A stretch of 64,000 bases of DNA, taken from positions 1,116,001-1,180,000 of the forward strand of contig NZ_CP076361.1 of NCBI RefSeq assembly GCF_018798885.1, read 5' to 3'. Below, one piece after another: positions 26,061-35,058 of this stretch. The notes beneath the pieces were generated by a model. The model was given only the letters and a program-made list of their open reading frames with translations. It was not told the DNA's origin and did not search any database. Position numbers and translations under genes: made by a program. The stretch comes from Gemmobacter fulvus. GTDB taxonomy: Bacteria > Pseudomonadota > Alphaproteobacteria > Rhodobacterales > Rhodobacteraceae. Numbering within the stretch: the first letter of the stretch is position 1; every line of letters starts with the position of its first letter.

Positions 26061-27101
26061 ATGACCGTCATGAAACTCACCGTCTCGACGCTGGCCATTG
26101 CCGCCGTCTCGGCCACCGCTGCCATGGCACGCGACAATGTGCAGGTTGCCGGGTCGTCGACCGTGCTGCCCTATGCCACCATCGTGGCCGAAGCCTTTGG
26201 CGAAAACTTCGACTTCCCGACCCCGGTCGTGGAAGGTGGCGGTTCGGGTGCCGGCCGCAAGAAGCTGTGCGAAGGCGTGGGCGAAAACACCATCGACGTG
26301 GCAAACTCCTCGTCGCGCATCAAACAATCCGACATCGACCTCTGCACCGCCAATGGCGTGACCGAGATCATGGAAGTGCGTTTCGGCTATGACGGCATCG
26401 TGTTCGCCTCCGACATCAATGGCCCGGAATTCGCCTATACCCCGGCAGACTGGTTCAACGCGCTGGCCAAGGACGTGGTGAAGGACGGCAAGGTTGTCGC
26501 CAACCCGCACAAGACCTGGGCCGACGTGAATGCCGCCCTGCCCGCCCAGAACATCCTGGCCTTCATCCCCGGCACCAAACACGGCACCCGCGAAGTGTTC
26601 GACGAAAAGGTGCTGGTGCAGGGCTGTGAAGACAGCGGCGCCTATGAAGTGTTCAAAACCGCCAATGCCGGTGACGAAGACAAGGCCCATGACGCCTGCA
26701 TGGCGCTGCGCACCGATGGCGCGTCGGTCGACATCGACGGCGACTACACCGAAACGCTGGCCCGGATCGACGCGAACAAGGCTGCCATCGGCGTGTTCGG
26801 CCTGTCGTTCTACCAGAACAACACCGACAAGCTGCGCGTCGCCACCATCAACGGCATCGTGCCGACCGTGGAAAGCATCGCTGCCGGGGATTATCCGGTG
26901 TCGCGTCCGCTGTATTTCTACGTCAAGAAAGCGCATATCGGCGTGATCCCCGGCCTGAAGGAATACCTCGAATTCTTCGTGTCGGACGATATGGCAGGCC
27001 CGGATGGCCCGCTGGCCGCCTATGGCCTCGTGTCGGACCCGGAACTGGCCGCAACCCAGGAAGCCGTGGCCAATGAAGTGCCGATGGGCCCGCTGAACTA
27101 A
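26061..27101 (+). CDS. pstS: phosphate ABC transporter substrate-binding protein
   Basis: A 346-residue periplasmic phosphate-binding protein. A Sec signal peptide (MKLTVSTLAIAAVSATAAMA) is followed by VQVAGSSTVLPYATIVAEAF, in which SST forms part of the phosphate-binding loop, and by VVEGGGSGAGRKKLCEG. The IPGTKHGTREVF segment also belongs to the binding site. Length and sequence resemble the PstS/SphX branch found in alphaproteobacteria. It is first in pstSCAB-phoU-phoB, and the Pho box ends 65 bases upstream. Ribosome site AGGAG precedes the ATG. Confidence 0.97.
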   Translation: MTVMKLTVSTLAIAAVSATAAMARDNVQVAGSSTVLPYATIVAEAFGENFDFPTPVVEGGGSGAGRKKLCEGVGENTIDVANSSSRIKQSDIDLCTANGVTEIMEVRFGYDGIVFASDINGPEFAYTPADWFNALAKDVVKDGKVVANPHKTWADVNAALPAQNILAFIPGTKHGTREVFDEKVLVQGCEDSGAYEVFKTANAGDEDKAHDACMALRTDGASVDIDGDYTETLARIDANKAAIGVFGLSFYQNNTDKLRVATINGIVPTVESIAAGDYPVSRPLYFYVKKAHIGVIPGLKEYLEFFVSDDMAGPDGPLAAYGLVSDPELAATQEAVANEVPMGPLN

Positions 27102-27164
27102 GCAGACCCTTCCGGGGTGGCGCCGCTCCCGCGCCACCCCTTTCCCTTTTCAAGCGGAACCACC

Positions 27165-28625
27165 ATGAGCGTTGGTCTTCTTTCCCTGATCGTGCTGGGC
27201 CTTGCGGTCCTTGGCTTCATCCTCGGGCGGCAGCGGGCGCTGGCCGCCGTGAAGGGCGACCCGCGCGATCTTCATTCCCTGCCTGCCTATTATGGATATT
27301 CCGTCGCCCTGTTCACCGCTGTTCCGGCCCTGCTGGTTCTGGCGGTCTGGTTGTTTGTGCAGCCCATTCTGCTGCAAAGCAGCGTCTCGGCGCTGATCCC
27401 CGCCAGCGATATTGCCGAAGGCGCAAGCATTGATCTGGTGATGTCGGACGTGCGCCGCATCGCCGATGGTCTGGATGCCGTCGCCGCCAAGGCTGGCCTG
27501 AGCCCGGCAGCGCTGGAAGCGATGCGCGCCGACATGACCGACATGCGCGGTCGTCTGGCCGAAGTCGGGGTGGCGCTGGGGGCCGACGTGAAACCCTCGG
27601 CGCTGGAGGCTGCAAAGGCCTGGCGCAATGGCGAGGCCACGGGACGTCTGGCCATGAGCGGTGTCGTGCTGGTGCTGGCCCTGATCGGGTTGGCAATCGC
27701 GCTGCTGCGCGTCAAACCCGAAGAACGCGCCCGCAATATCGTCGAGGAATTCGTGAAAGTGCTGCTGATCGGCTGTTCGCTGATCGCGGTGGCCACCACC
27801 TTCGGCATCGTGTTTTCGCTGGTCTTTGAAAGCTGGCATTTCTTCAAACTCTACTCCTTCAAGGATTTCTTCTTCTCTGCCACCTGGAACCCCCAGTTCC
27901 GCGGTGGCTCGTCGCTGGGCCTGTGGCCACTGGTCTGGGGCACGCTCTATGTTTCGTTCATCGCGCTGCTGGTGGCGGTGCCGGTCGGTGTGATGGCCGC
28001 CATCTACCTGTCGGAATATGCCAGCCCGCGCATGCGCACGGTGGCAAAGCCGCTGCTGGAAGTGCTGGCCGGTATCCCCTCGATCGTCTACGGCCTGTTC
28101 GCGCTGGTGACTGTGGGGCCGCTGCTGCGCGATTACTTCGCCATGCCGCTGGGCCTGGGTGACAGTTCGTCCTCGGTGATGACGGCGGGCCTGGTGATGG
28201 GCCTGATGCTGATCCCCTATGTGTCGTCGCTGTCGGATGACATCATCAACGCGGTCCCGCAATCGCTGCGCGATGGGTCGTTCGGTCTGGGGGCCACGCA
28301 ATCGGAAACCATCAAGCAGGTGGTGATCCCCGCCGCCCTGCCCGGCATTGTCGGTGCAATCCTGCTGGCCGCCAGCCGCGCCATCGGCGAGACGATGATC
28401 GTGGTGATGGGGGCCGGGGCTGCCGCGCAGCTGAGCCTCAACCCGTTCGAAGCGATGACCACGGTCACGGTGAAGATCGTCAGCCAGCTGACCGGCGATA
28501 CCGAATTTGCCAGCCCCGAAACGCTGGTGGCCTTTGCCCTTGGCCTGACGCTGTTCTGCCTGACGCTCGGCCTGAACGTCCTCGCGCTCGTGATCGTGCG
28601 CAAGTATCGGGAACAATACGAATGA
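27165..28625 (+). CDS. pstC: phosphate ABC transporter permease PstC
   Basis: A 486-residue inner-membrane permease. The C-terminal half (from about residue 240) is the normal BPD transporter domain with AIYLSEYASPRMRTV and AIGETMIVVMGAGAAAQ, including the EAA-type loop. The N-terminal half is an extension of about 200 residues with two membrane segments and a helical periplasmic loop; E. coli PstC is only about 320 residues. I start at the ATG at 27165 (MSVGLLSLIVLG); the frame continues upstream to 27117. The stop overlaps the pstA start (ATGA). Confidence 0.95.
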   Translation: MSVGLLSLIVLGLAVLGFILGRQRALAAVKGDPRDLHSLPAYYGYSVALFTAVPALLVLAVWLFVQPILLQSSVSALIPASDIAEGASIDLVMSDVRRIADGLDAVAAKAGLSPAALEAMRADMTDMRGRLAEVGVALGADVKPSALEAAKAWRNGEATGRLAMSGVVLVLALIGLAIALLRVKPEERARNIVEEFVKVLLIGCSLIAVATTFGIVFSLVFESWHFFKLYSFKDFFFSATWNPQFRGGSSLGLWPLVWGTLYVSFIALLVAVPVGVMAAIYLSEYASPRMRTVAKPLLEVLAGIPSIVYGLFALVTVGPLLRDYFAMPLGLGDSSSSVMTAGLVMGLMLIPYVSSLSDDIINAVPQSLRDGSFGLGATQSETIKQVVIPAALPGIVGAILLAASRAIGETMIVVMGAGAAAQLSLNPFEAMTTVTVKIVSQLTGDTEFASPETLVAFALGLTLFCLTLGLNVLALVIVRKYREQYE

Positions 28626-29950
28626 CCGACGCAACCCAACACGCAAGCCTGCTTGAGGCCGATCCCCGCACGCGCCGCCGCAATGCCGCCGAGATGCGCT
28701 TCCGCCTCTATGGGCTGATTGCGGTCGGCATCGGCATCGCCGCCCTGATCGCCCTGCTCACCTCGGTTCTGGGCAATGGCTCCAGCGCCTTCCGGCAGAC
28801 CTTTGTCGAAATCCCGGTGCTGCTGGACGAGGCGGTGCTGGACAAATCCGGCACCCGCGATGTCGAGGTGATGAAAAAAGTCACCACGGTCGGTTATACC
28901 AAGCTGATCCAGACCGCGCTGATGGCCGAACTGGCCGAAAAGGGCATCGCCCTGGGCGAGATGACGCCCAAGGACGTGATGGGCCTGATGTCGAAAGAGG
29001 CCCCGGCCGATCTGCGCAAGCAGGTGCTGGAAGATCCCAGCCTGATCGGCCAGACCATCACCTTCCCGGCCTTTGCCAATGGCCGCGTCGATGGTTTCTT
29101 CAAGGGCCGCGTCTCGATGGAAAGCGCGAAGCTTGACAGCAACATCTCGCCCGAACAGCTGCAACTGGCCGAAGCGATGAAAGAGGCGGGCCTGATCTCC
29201 ACCCGCTTCAACCTGGGCTTCCTGACCATGCCTGACGCCTCGGAACTGCGCCCCGAGGCTGCGGGTCTGGGTGTGGCCATCCTCGGTTCCGCCTACATGA
29301 TGCTGATCGTGCTGGTGCTGTCGCTGCCCATCGGCGTGGCCGCCTCGATCTATCTTGAGGAATTCGCACCGAAAAACAGGTGGACCGACCTGATCGAGGT
29401 GAATATCGCCAATCTGGCCGCCGTGCCGTCCATCGTGTTCGGTATCCTTGGCCTTGCCATCTTCATCAACTTCGCCGGCATGCCGCAATCGGCGCCGCTG
29501 GTCGGTGGTCTGGTGCTGACGCTGATGACCCTGCCCACCATCATCATCGCCACCCGCGCGAGCCTGAAGGCGGTGCCGCCGTCGATCCGCGATGCGGCGC
29601 TGGGGGTCGGGGCCTCCAAGATGCAGGCAATCTTCCACCATGTGCTGCCGCTGGCCATGCCCGGTATCCTCACCGGCACCATCATCGGTCTGGCCCATGC
29701 GCTTGGCGAAACCGCCCCGCTGCTGCTGATCGGCATGGTGGCCTTTGTGCGCGATTACCCCTCGGCGCCGCCGGAAGGGTTTCTGGATCCCGCCTCGGCG
29801 CTGCCGGTGCAGGTCTATCAATGGACACAACGCGCCGATCCTGCTTTCGTGGAACGTGCATCGGGGGCAATCATTGTCCTGCTCGTCTTCCTTCTTATGA
29901 TGAACGCGGTCGCCATCGTGCTGCGCCGCCGCTTTGAACGCCGCTGGTAA
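28622..29950 (+). CDS. pstA: phosphate ABC transporter permease PstA (DUF3333 type)
   Basis: A 442-residue permease partner of PstC. The first TM (LIAVGIGIAALIALLTSVLG) is followed by a periplasmic region of about 170 residues that matches the DUF3333 N-terminal domain of alphaproteobacterial PstA. The BPD transporter core begins near 220, with ASIYLEEFAPKNRW and AHALGETAPLLLIGM. It overlaps pstC by 4 bases and precedes pstB by 12. E. coli PstA is about 300 residues, so both permeases here carry an extra periplasmic part. Confidence 0.96.
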   Translation: MTDATQHASLLEADPRTRRRNAAEMRFRLYGLIAVGIGIAALIALLTSVLGNGSSAFRQTFVEIPVLLDEAVLDKSGTRDVEVMKKVTTVGYTKLIQTALMAELAEKGIALGEMTPKDVMGLMSKEAPADLRKQVLEDPSLIGQTITFPAFANGRVDGFFKGRVSMESAKLDSNISPEQLQLAEAMKEAGLISTRFNLGFLTMPDASELRPEAAGLGVAILGSAYMMLIVLVLSLPIGVAASIYLEEFAPKNRWTDLIEVNIANLAAVPSIVFGILGLAIFINFAGMPQSAPLVGGLVLTLMTLPTIIIATRASLKAVPPSIRDAALGVGASKMQAIFHHVLPLAMPGILTGTIIGLAHALGETAPLLLIGMVAFVRDYPSAPPEGFLDPASALPVQVYQWTQRADPAFVERASGAIIVLLVFLLMMNAVAIVLRRRFERRW

Positions 29951-29962
29951 GGGGCCAAAACC

Positions 29963-30760
29963 ATGAACGATATGCGAATCCTGGAACGTGACGTCAGCGC
30001 GAATACCGCGAAGATCACCGCGCGCGGCGTGCAGGTCTATTACGGCGAATCCCATGCGCTGAAGGACGTGGATGTCGACATCCTCTCGGGCACCGTCACC
30101 GCTTTCATCGGCCCGTCAGGCTGCGGCAAATCCACCTTCCTGCGCTGCCTGAACCGGATGAACGACACCATCGCCATCTGCAAGGTCAAGGGCGAGATCC
30201 GGCTGGACGGCGCCGACATCTATGACAAGCGCGTCGATCCGGTGGTGCTGCGCGCCAAGGTGGGCATGGTGTTCCAGAAGCCGAACCCCTTCCCCAAGTC
30301 GATCTATGACAATGTTGCCTATGGCCCCAAGATCCATGGGCTGACGCGCTCCAAGACCGATCTGGACGAGATCGTCGAAAGCTCGCTGCGCAAGGCCGCG
30401 CTGTGGAACGAGGTGAAAGACCGCCTGCACGCCCCCGGCACCGGCCTGTCGGGCGGGCAGCAACAGCGGCTCTGCATTGCCCGCGCCATTGCCACCTCGC
30501 CCGAGGTGCTGCTGATGGACGAGCCCTGCTCGGCGCTTGACCCCATCGCCACCGCGCAGGTCGAGGAACTGATCGACGAATTGCGCTCGCAATTCTCGGT
30601 GGTGATCGTCACCCACTCGATGCAGCAGGCCGCCCGTGTCAGCCAGCGCACCGCGTTTTTCCATATGGGCCATCTCGTCGAATACGGCGAAACCGGCCAG
30701 ATTTTCACCAATCCCAAGGATCCGCGTACGGAATCCTACATCACCGGCCGGATCGGCTGA
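29963..30760 (+). CDS. pstB: phosphate ABC transporter ATP-binding protein
   Basis: A 265-residue ATPase that drives phosphate import through PstCA. Walker A is GPSGCGKST near residues 51-59, the Q-loop is [12 protein letters not shown], the ABC signature is [14 protein letters not shown], Walker B is [13 protein letters not shown] and the switch His is in VTHSMQQA. The sequence [16 protein letters not shown] is specific to PstB. It is 12 bases from phoU. Confidence 0.99.
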   Translation: MNDMRILERDVSANTAKITARGVQVYYGESHALKDVDVDILSGTVTAFIGPSGCGKSTFLRCLNRMNDTIAICKVKGEIRLDGADIYDKRVDPVVLRAKVGMVFQKPNPFPKSIYDNVAYGPKIHGLTRSKTDLDEIVESSLRKAALWNEVKDRLHAPGTGLSGGQQQRLCIARAIATSPEVLLMDEPCSALDPIATAQVEELIDELRSQFSVVIVTHSMQQAARVSQRTAFFHMGHLVEYGETGQIFTNPKDPRTESYITGRIG

Positions 30761-30772
30761 GGAGCGCACGTC

Positions 30773-31501
30773 ATGTTCAACAACGAACCGCATATCCGTT
30801 CGGCCTTTGACCACGATCTTGAAGGCGTGCAGGCCATGGTGATGAAGATGGGCGGGCTGGTGGAAACCGCCATGCTCGACGCCGCACAGGCACTGGACAC
30901 CCGCGACGAAGAGCTGGCGCAGCGCGTGCGCCAAGGCGACAAGGTGATTGATGCGCTGGAAGAACAGATCCACACCGAATGCGCGCGCCTGATCGCGCTG
31001 CGTTCGCCCACCGCGACCGATCTGCGTACCGTGCTGACGGTGATGCGCATGGCTGCCAATCTGGAACGCTGCGGCGACTATGCCAAGAATCTGGCCAAGC
31101 GCGGCACGATCCTGGCGCAGATGTCGCCCATTGAAGGTGCCACCGGCTCCATCCGCCGGATGACCAAGGTCGTGGTGCTGATGCTGAAAGACGCGCTGGA
31201 CGCCTATATCGCCCGCGACCCCGAACTGGCCTCGGATGTGCGCCAGCGCGACCGCGAGGTGGACCAGATGTATAACGCGCTGTTCCGCGAATTCCTGACG
31301 CATATGCTGGAAGATGCGCGCAACATCACCGCCTGCATGCACCTGCATTTCATCGCCAAGAACATCGAGCGTGTGGGCGACCATGCCACCGGCATTGCCG
31401 AACAGGTGATCTATCTGGTGCAGGGCAAACTGCCCGAGGATGACCGCCCGAAGGACTCGGGCATCACCGCGCTGTCCGCCGCCTCTGTCAGCGGGTCATA
31501 A
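30773..31501 (+). CDS. phoU: phosphate signalling regulator PhoU
   Basis: A 242-residue cytosolic protein with two three-helix PhoU repeats. Each repeat carries the family metal-binding pattern: RMAANLERCGDYAKNLAKR and HFIAKNIERVGDHATGIAE, with (E/D)xxxD spacing. PhoU links the Pst transporter state to the PhoR-PhoB pathway and keeps it silent at high phosphate. It follows pstB by 12 bases and phoB starts 3 bases after its stop, so all are in one transcript. Confidence 0.97.
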   Translation: MFNNEPHIRSAFDHDLEGVQAMVMKMGGLVETAMLDAAQALDTRDEELAQRVRQGDKVIDALEEQIHTECARLIALRSPTATDLRTVLTVMRMAANLERCGDYAKNLAKRGTILAQMSPIEGATGSIRRMTKVVVLMLKDALDAYIARDPELASDVRQRDREVDQMYNALFREFLTHMLEDARNITACMHLHFIAKNIERVGDHATGIAEQVIYLVQGKLPEDDRPKDSGITALSAASVSGS

Positions 31502-31504
31502 CCG

Positions 31505-32197
31505 ATGGCAGCACAGGAACAGCCGACGGTGCTTCTGGTCGAGGATGAACCGGCACAGCGCGAGGTTCTGGCCTATAACCTCGAAGCCGAAGGCTTTGCC
31601 GTGACGATGGCCGCCGACGGCGAAGAAGCGATGATGCTGATCGACGAAGCGGCGCCGGACATCATCATTCTGGACTGGATGATGCCGAACCTGTCGGGGA
31701 TCGAGGTCTGCCGTCGTCTGAAGATGCGCCCTGAAACGCGTGGCATCCCGATCATCCTGCTGTCGGCCCGCGCCGAAGAGGTGGACCGGGTGCGCGGGCT
31801 GGAAACCGGCGCGGATGACTATGTCATCAAGCCCTATTCGGTGCTGGAGCTGATGGCGCGGGCGCGGGCGCAGTTGCGCCGCGTCCGTCCCTCCACGGCG
31901 GGGGTGGTGCTGGAATACAGCGACATCCGGCTGGACCCGGAAACCCACCGGGTCTACCGCAGCAACAACGTGCTGAAACTGGGCCCGACCGAGTTCCGTC
32001 TGCTGACCACCTTCATGGAAAAGCCGGGCCGGGTCTGGAGCCGCGAGGCCCTGCTGGACCGGGTCTGGGGCCGCGACATCTATGTCGATACCCGCACGGT
32101 GGATGTGCATATCGGGCGGCTGCGCAAGGCGCTCTGCCAGTTCGGCGGCGATGATCCGCTGCGCACGGTGCGCGGGGCGGGCTACGCGCTCGGCTGA
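31505..32197 (+). CDS. phoB: phosphate regulon response regulator PhoB
   Basis: A 230-residue OmpR-type regulator. The receiver (residues 7-122) holds the acidic pair in LLVEDEPAQ, phosphoacceptor Asp in IIILDWMMPN near 57, and the Lys of VIKPYS near 108. The winged helix-turn-helix follows, with LGPTEFRLLTTFMEKPGRV and TVDVHIGRLRKAL. It should bind the Pho box at 25954-25995, giving autoregulation. No phoR sensor kinase gene lies beside it in this window. Confidence 0.97.
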   Translation: MAAQEQPTVLLVEDEPAQREVLAYNLEAEGFAVTMAADGEEAMMLIDEAAPDIIILDWMMPNLSGIEVCRRLKMRPETRGIPIILLSARAEEVDRVRGLETGADDYVIKPYSVLELMARARAQLRRVRPSTAGVVLEYSDIRLDPETHRVYRSNNVLKLGPTEFRLLTTFMEKPGRVWSREALLDRVWGRDIYVDTRTVDVHIGRLRKALCQFGGDDPLRTVRGAGYALG

Positions 32198-32227
32198 CGT
32201 TCCGGCGCGCGCCCTGCCCTGCGCAGA

Positions 32228-32539
32228 TCAGGCCGGGGGCGTGCCGCCGTCATCCTCCATCCGCCAGGCGCATCCGGTAAAACCTTCGCGCCAGGCGAAA
32301 TTCACCAGATGCTTGTCGATCATGTAGCGCAGGTCGATCAGGCCTTTCGTATCCTCGGCGGTCAATTGCACGGTCAGCCCCTTGGCATCGGCCCGCAGAT
32401 GCGCCGTGCCGGTTTCGGTGGCAAAGCGCCCCTCTTCTGCATCAAATCTGACCGTGATCTTGTGCTGAAAGTGTTTGCACAGCTGTTGCAGGTATTTCGA
32501 TCCGTTCTCGCTGGCGTAATATCCTGTTGTGATCCGCAT
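32228..32539 (-). CDS. DUF2218 domain-containing protein
   Basis: 103 residues with SENGSKYLQQLCKHFQHK near 11-28 and FATETGTAHLRAD near 39, the DUF2218 signature. The family is widespread, and its members often lie near siderophore or iron-uptake genes; its activity is unknown. Here it is convergent with phoB, with a 30-base gap, and divergent from an Rrf2 regulator across 172 bases. Confidence 0.87.
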   Translation of the reverse strand: MRITTGYYASENGSKYLQQLCKHFQHKITVRFDAEEGRFATETGTAHLRADAKGLTVQLTAEDTKGLIDLRYMIDKHLVNFAWREGFTGCAWRMEDDGGTPPA

Positions 32540-32711
32540 GCCGAAGCCTTTCCTGACTATTTCACACAGGATTATAGATCGACCCGGCCCTCGGCAAGAT
32601 CCTCATGGGATCGCTCGCAGGGCTGTGATCCCGGCCCGCTGCGGCCCGATCCCGCTTGTGTCGACACAGCAAGTCGATTGATCCCCCCGGCAGGCACGGC
32701 TAGGATGGCGT

Positions 32712-33179
32712 ATGATCACGCAGCGGATGAAATACGCGCTCAAGGCGCTTCTGGTTCTGGCCGATGAAAAGGCCGGTGCGGGCGCACCTTTGCGCATCGA
32801 GGAAATCGCGCGCCGGGCCTCTACGCCCAAGCGGTTTCTGGAACATATCCTGCTGGATATCCGCAATGCCGGGGTCATCGCCTCGATCCGCGGACGGTCG
32901 GGCGGTTATGTGCTGGTCAAGGATCCGGCGCTGGTGTCCATTTCCGAGCTGTTGCGCCTGATCGACGGGCCTATTGCGCCGCTGCAATGCCTGTCGCGCC
33001 ATTCCTATCAGCGCTGTGAAGACTGCGCCGACGAGGAAAGCTGCCGTATCCGCCGGGTTTTTGCCGAAATCTTTTGGTCTTATCTGGTGCTGATCGAAAG
33101 CCTGACCTTGGCCGATATGCTGCGCTCTGACGCCACGGCCGCCGCAGTGCTGCAAGAGGCGGCTACGGCGGCGCAATAA
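32712..33179 (+). CDS. Rrf2 family transcriptional regulator
   Basis: A 155-residue regulator. The winged helix-turn-helix spans residues 1-75, with TQRMKYALKALLVLAD, EIARRASTPKRFLEHIL and IRGRSGGYVL, the Rrf2 signature. Four cysteines follow at 93, 102, 105 and 111 (spacing C-x8-C-x2-C-x5-C). Iron-sulfur Rrf2 proteins such as IscR, NsrR and RirA use three Cys, so a cluster or thiol sensor is possible here, but the spacing does not match IscR. The target is not evident; DUF2218 is divergent. Confidence 0.93.
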   Translation: MITQRMKYALKALLVLADEKAGAGAPLRIEEIARRASTPKRFLEHILLDIRNAGVIASIRGRSGGYVLVKDPALVSISELLRLIDGPIAPLQCLSRHSYQRCEDCADEESCRIRRVFAEIFWSYLVLIESLTLADMLRSDATAAAVLQEAATAAQ

Positions 33180-33250
33180 CGCCGCTTCTGCCCTTGACCC
33201 ATCGCCGCTGTCCCTGAAAACTGCGCCCGCAGAACATCGGGGAAAAACAG

Positions 33251-34039
33251 ATGGATATGGACCGCGCTTATGCCAATGGGGCTTTCATCCCCAATTCAGA
33301 GGCCTATCTGCCCCGCTGGCAGGCCGACGCCGAGGCGTTTCGCAGCAGCCTTGGCGCAAGGGCCGAATTGAACCTGCCCTATGGACCGGGCGCGCGGCAG
33401 AAGGTCGATCTGTTTCACCCCGAAGGCCCGGCCAAGGGGCTGCTGGTGTTCCTGCATGGCGGCTATTGGATGGCCACCGGGCGCGAGGTCTGGTCGCATC
33501 TGGCGGCGGGTGCCGTGGCGCGCGGCTGGGCCTGCGCCCTGCCCTCCTACACGCTGGCCCCCGAGGCCCGGATTGCCGCAATGACACAGGAAGCCGCGCA
33601 GGCGGTGGCTGCGACAAGTGCCCGCCTGCCCGGCCTGCCGGTTGTGGTGGCGGGCCATTCCGCCGGCGGCCATCTGTCCGCCCGTATGGGCTGCGCCGAT
33701 CTGGACTTGCCGATGGTGCGCCGGGTGGTGCCGATCTCGCCCCTGTCGGATCTGGAACCGCTGATGCAGACGGCGATGAATACCACATTGCGGCTGGATG
33801 CAGACGAGGCTGCGGTAGAAAGCCCGGCCCATCTGCCGCGCCGTGCCGGTGTGGATGCGCATGTCTGGGTGGGTGGGCAAGAGCGGCCCGCGTTTTTGTG
33901 GCAGGCCCGGCTGCTGTCCGAAAATTGGGATTGCGGCTGGACGGTTGCGCCCGGTCGCCACCATTTTGACGTGCTGGATGCGCTGACGGATCCACATTCC
34001 GCGCTATGCGAGGCCTGTCTGGGCGATCTGCCCGGATAA
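33251..34039 (+). CDS. alpha/beta hydrolase, arylformamidase-like
   Basis: A 262-residue serine hydrolase. The oxyanion motif is HGGYW near residues 70-74, and the nucleophile elbow is GHSAGGHLSARMG near 135 with Ser137. The His of the triad is likely in GRHHFDVLDAL near 235. HGGYW with GHSAGGHL is typical of the kynurenine formamidase (KynB-like) and related carboxylesterase branch. No tryptophan-catabolism gene lies nearby, so the substrate is uncertain. It is 72 bases downstream of the Rrf2 gene. Confidence 0.85.
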   Translation: MDMDRAYANGAFIPNSEAYLPRWQADAEAFRSSLGARAELNLPYGPGARQKVDLFHPEGPAKGLLVFLHGGYWMATGREVWSHLAAGAVARGWACALPSYTLAPEARIAAMTQEAAQAVAATSARLPGLPVVVAGHSAGGHLSARMGCADLDLPMVRRVVPISPLSDLEPLMQTAMNTTLRLDADEAAVESPAHLPRRAGVDAHVWVGGQERPAFLWQARLLSENWDCGWTVAPGRHHFDVLDALTDPHSALCEACLGDLPG

Positions 34040-34050
34040 AGGTTGCATAG

Positions 34051-34098
34051 AGCCTCGCGATATTATATTCATATTAATGAATGTGAATATCCGAGGCT
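34051..34098 (+). promoter_or_regulatory. imperfect 48-base hairpin covering the RND operon ribosome site
   Basis: Outer arms AGCCTCG (34051-34057) and CGAGGCT (34092-34098) pair perfectly. Inner arms GATATT/AATATC and ATTCAT (34067-34072)/ATGAAT (34077-34082) continue the stem around an ATTA loop. The GAGG of the adaptor's ribosome site lies in the right arm, four bases before its ATG at 34102. A possible -35 TTGCAT is at 34043. It could be a DNA operator, an RNA switch, or a terminator of the hydrolase gene. Confidence 0.6.
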
Positions 34099-34101
34099 CC
34101 C

Positions 34102-35058
34102 ATGCTGCGCATCCTGATTCTGGCGACCGCTCTGGCGACCCCTCTTGCCGCCGAGCCGCTGGCGCTGACCCAATTGACAGAGTGGAAGGCGGTCTATGGC
34201 CGGATCGAGGCGCGCGACCGTCTGCCTGCCCGCGCCCGGATCGGCGGCACCCTCGTCACGCTGACCGTGGCCGAAGGCGACAGCGTAACCGCCGGGCAGG
34301 AACTGGGCCGGATTGTCGATGACAAGCTGGGGTTTCAACTGTCAGCGGTGGATGCGCAGATCGAGGCGCTGACCGCGCAGCTGACCAATGCGCAGACCGA
34401 ATTGCAGCGCGGCGAAGACCTGCTCAAACGCGGCGTCTCTACCGCGCAGCGGCTGGATGCGCTGCGCACGCAGGTGGATGTGGTCAGCGGCCAGATCGCG
34501 GCCCAGACCGCACAGCGCAAAGTGCTGGAGCAACAGGCCGCCGAAGGCCGGGTGATTGCCCCGGTGGCGGGCCGGGTGCTGGATGTGCCGCAGGCGGCAG
34601 GCGCGGTGGTTCTGCCGGGCGAGGCGGTGGCGCTGATCGGCGGCGGTGGCTTCTTTCTGCGCCTCGCCGTGCCGGAACGCCATGCGACGCATCTGCATCA
34701 GGGCGACATCATCCAGATCGAGACGCCCACCGGCCCGGCGCAGGGCACCCTCGCCCGGCTTTATCCGCTGATCGAAAATGGCCGCGTTCTGGCCGATGTC
34801 GATGTGCCCGGCCTGCCGGACGGTTTTGTCGATGCGCGGGTGGTGGTGCGCCTGCCGGTGGCGCAGCGTTCGGCGCTGCTGGTGCCAGCGCACGCGATCA
34901 CCAGCCGCGCGGGGCTGGACTTTGTGACGCTCACCACGCCCGACGGCCCGGTGGCACGGGTGGTCGTGCCCGGCCAGCGTCAGGACATAAACGGCGCGAC
35001 CATGGTCGAGATCCTGTCCGGCCTGCAAGAAGGTGACGAGATCGGAGCGGTGGAATGA
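34102..35058 (+). CDS. RND efflux periplasmic adaptor (membrane fusion protein)
   Basis: A 318-residue secreted adaptor with a Sec signal (MLRILILATALATPLAAEP). The lipoyl half-motifs are GGTLVTLTVAEGDSVTAGQEL near 48-68 and APVAGRVLDVPQAAGAVVLPG near 153-173, split by a coiled hairpin (TAQLTNAQTELQRGEDLL). A beta-barrel and the membrane-proximal domain follow. The adaptor is on the short side of the family. Its TGA overlaps the permease ATG by 4 bases, so the two are coupled. No outer-membrane TolC-like gene is adjacent. Confidence 0.93.
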   Translation: MLRILILATALATPLAAEPLALTQLTEWKAVYGRIEARDRLPARARIGGTLVTLTVAEGDSVTAGQELGRIVDDKLGFQLSAVDAQIEALTAQLTNAQTELQRGEDLLKRGVSTAQRLDALRTQVDVVSGQIAAQTAQRKVLEQQAAEGRVIAPVAGRVLDVPQAAGAVVLPGEAVALIGGGGFFLRLAVPERHATHLHQGDIIQIETPTGPAQGTLARLYPLIENGRVLADVDVPGLPDGFVDARVVVRLPVAQRSALLVPAHAITSRAGLDFVTLTTPDGPVARVVVPGQRQDINGATMVEILSGLQEGDEIGAVE

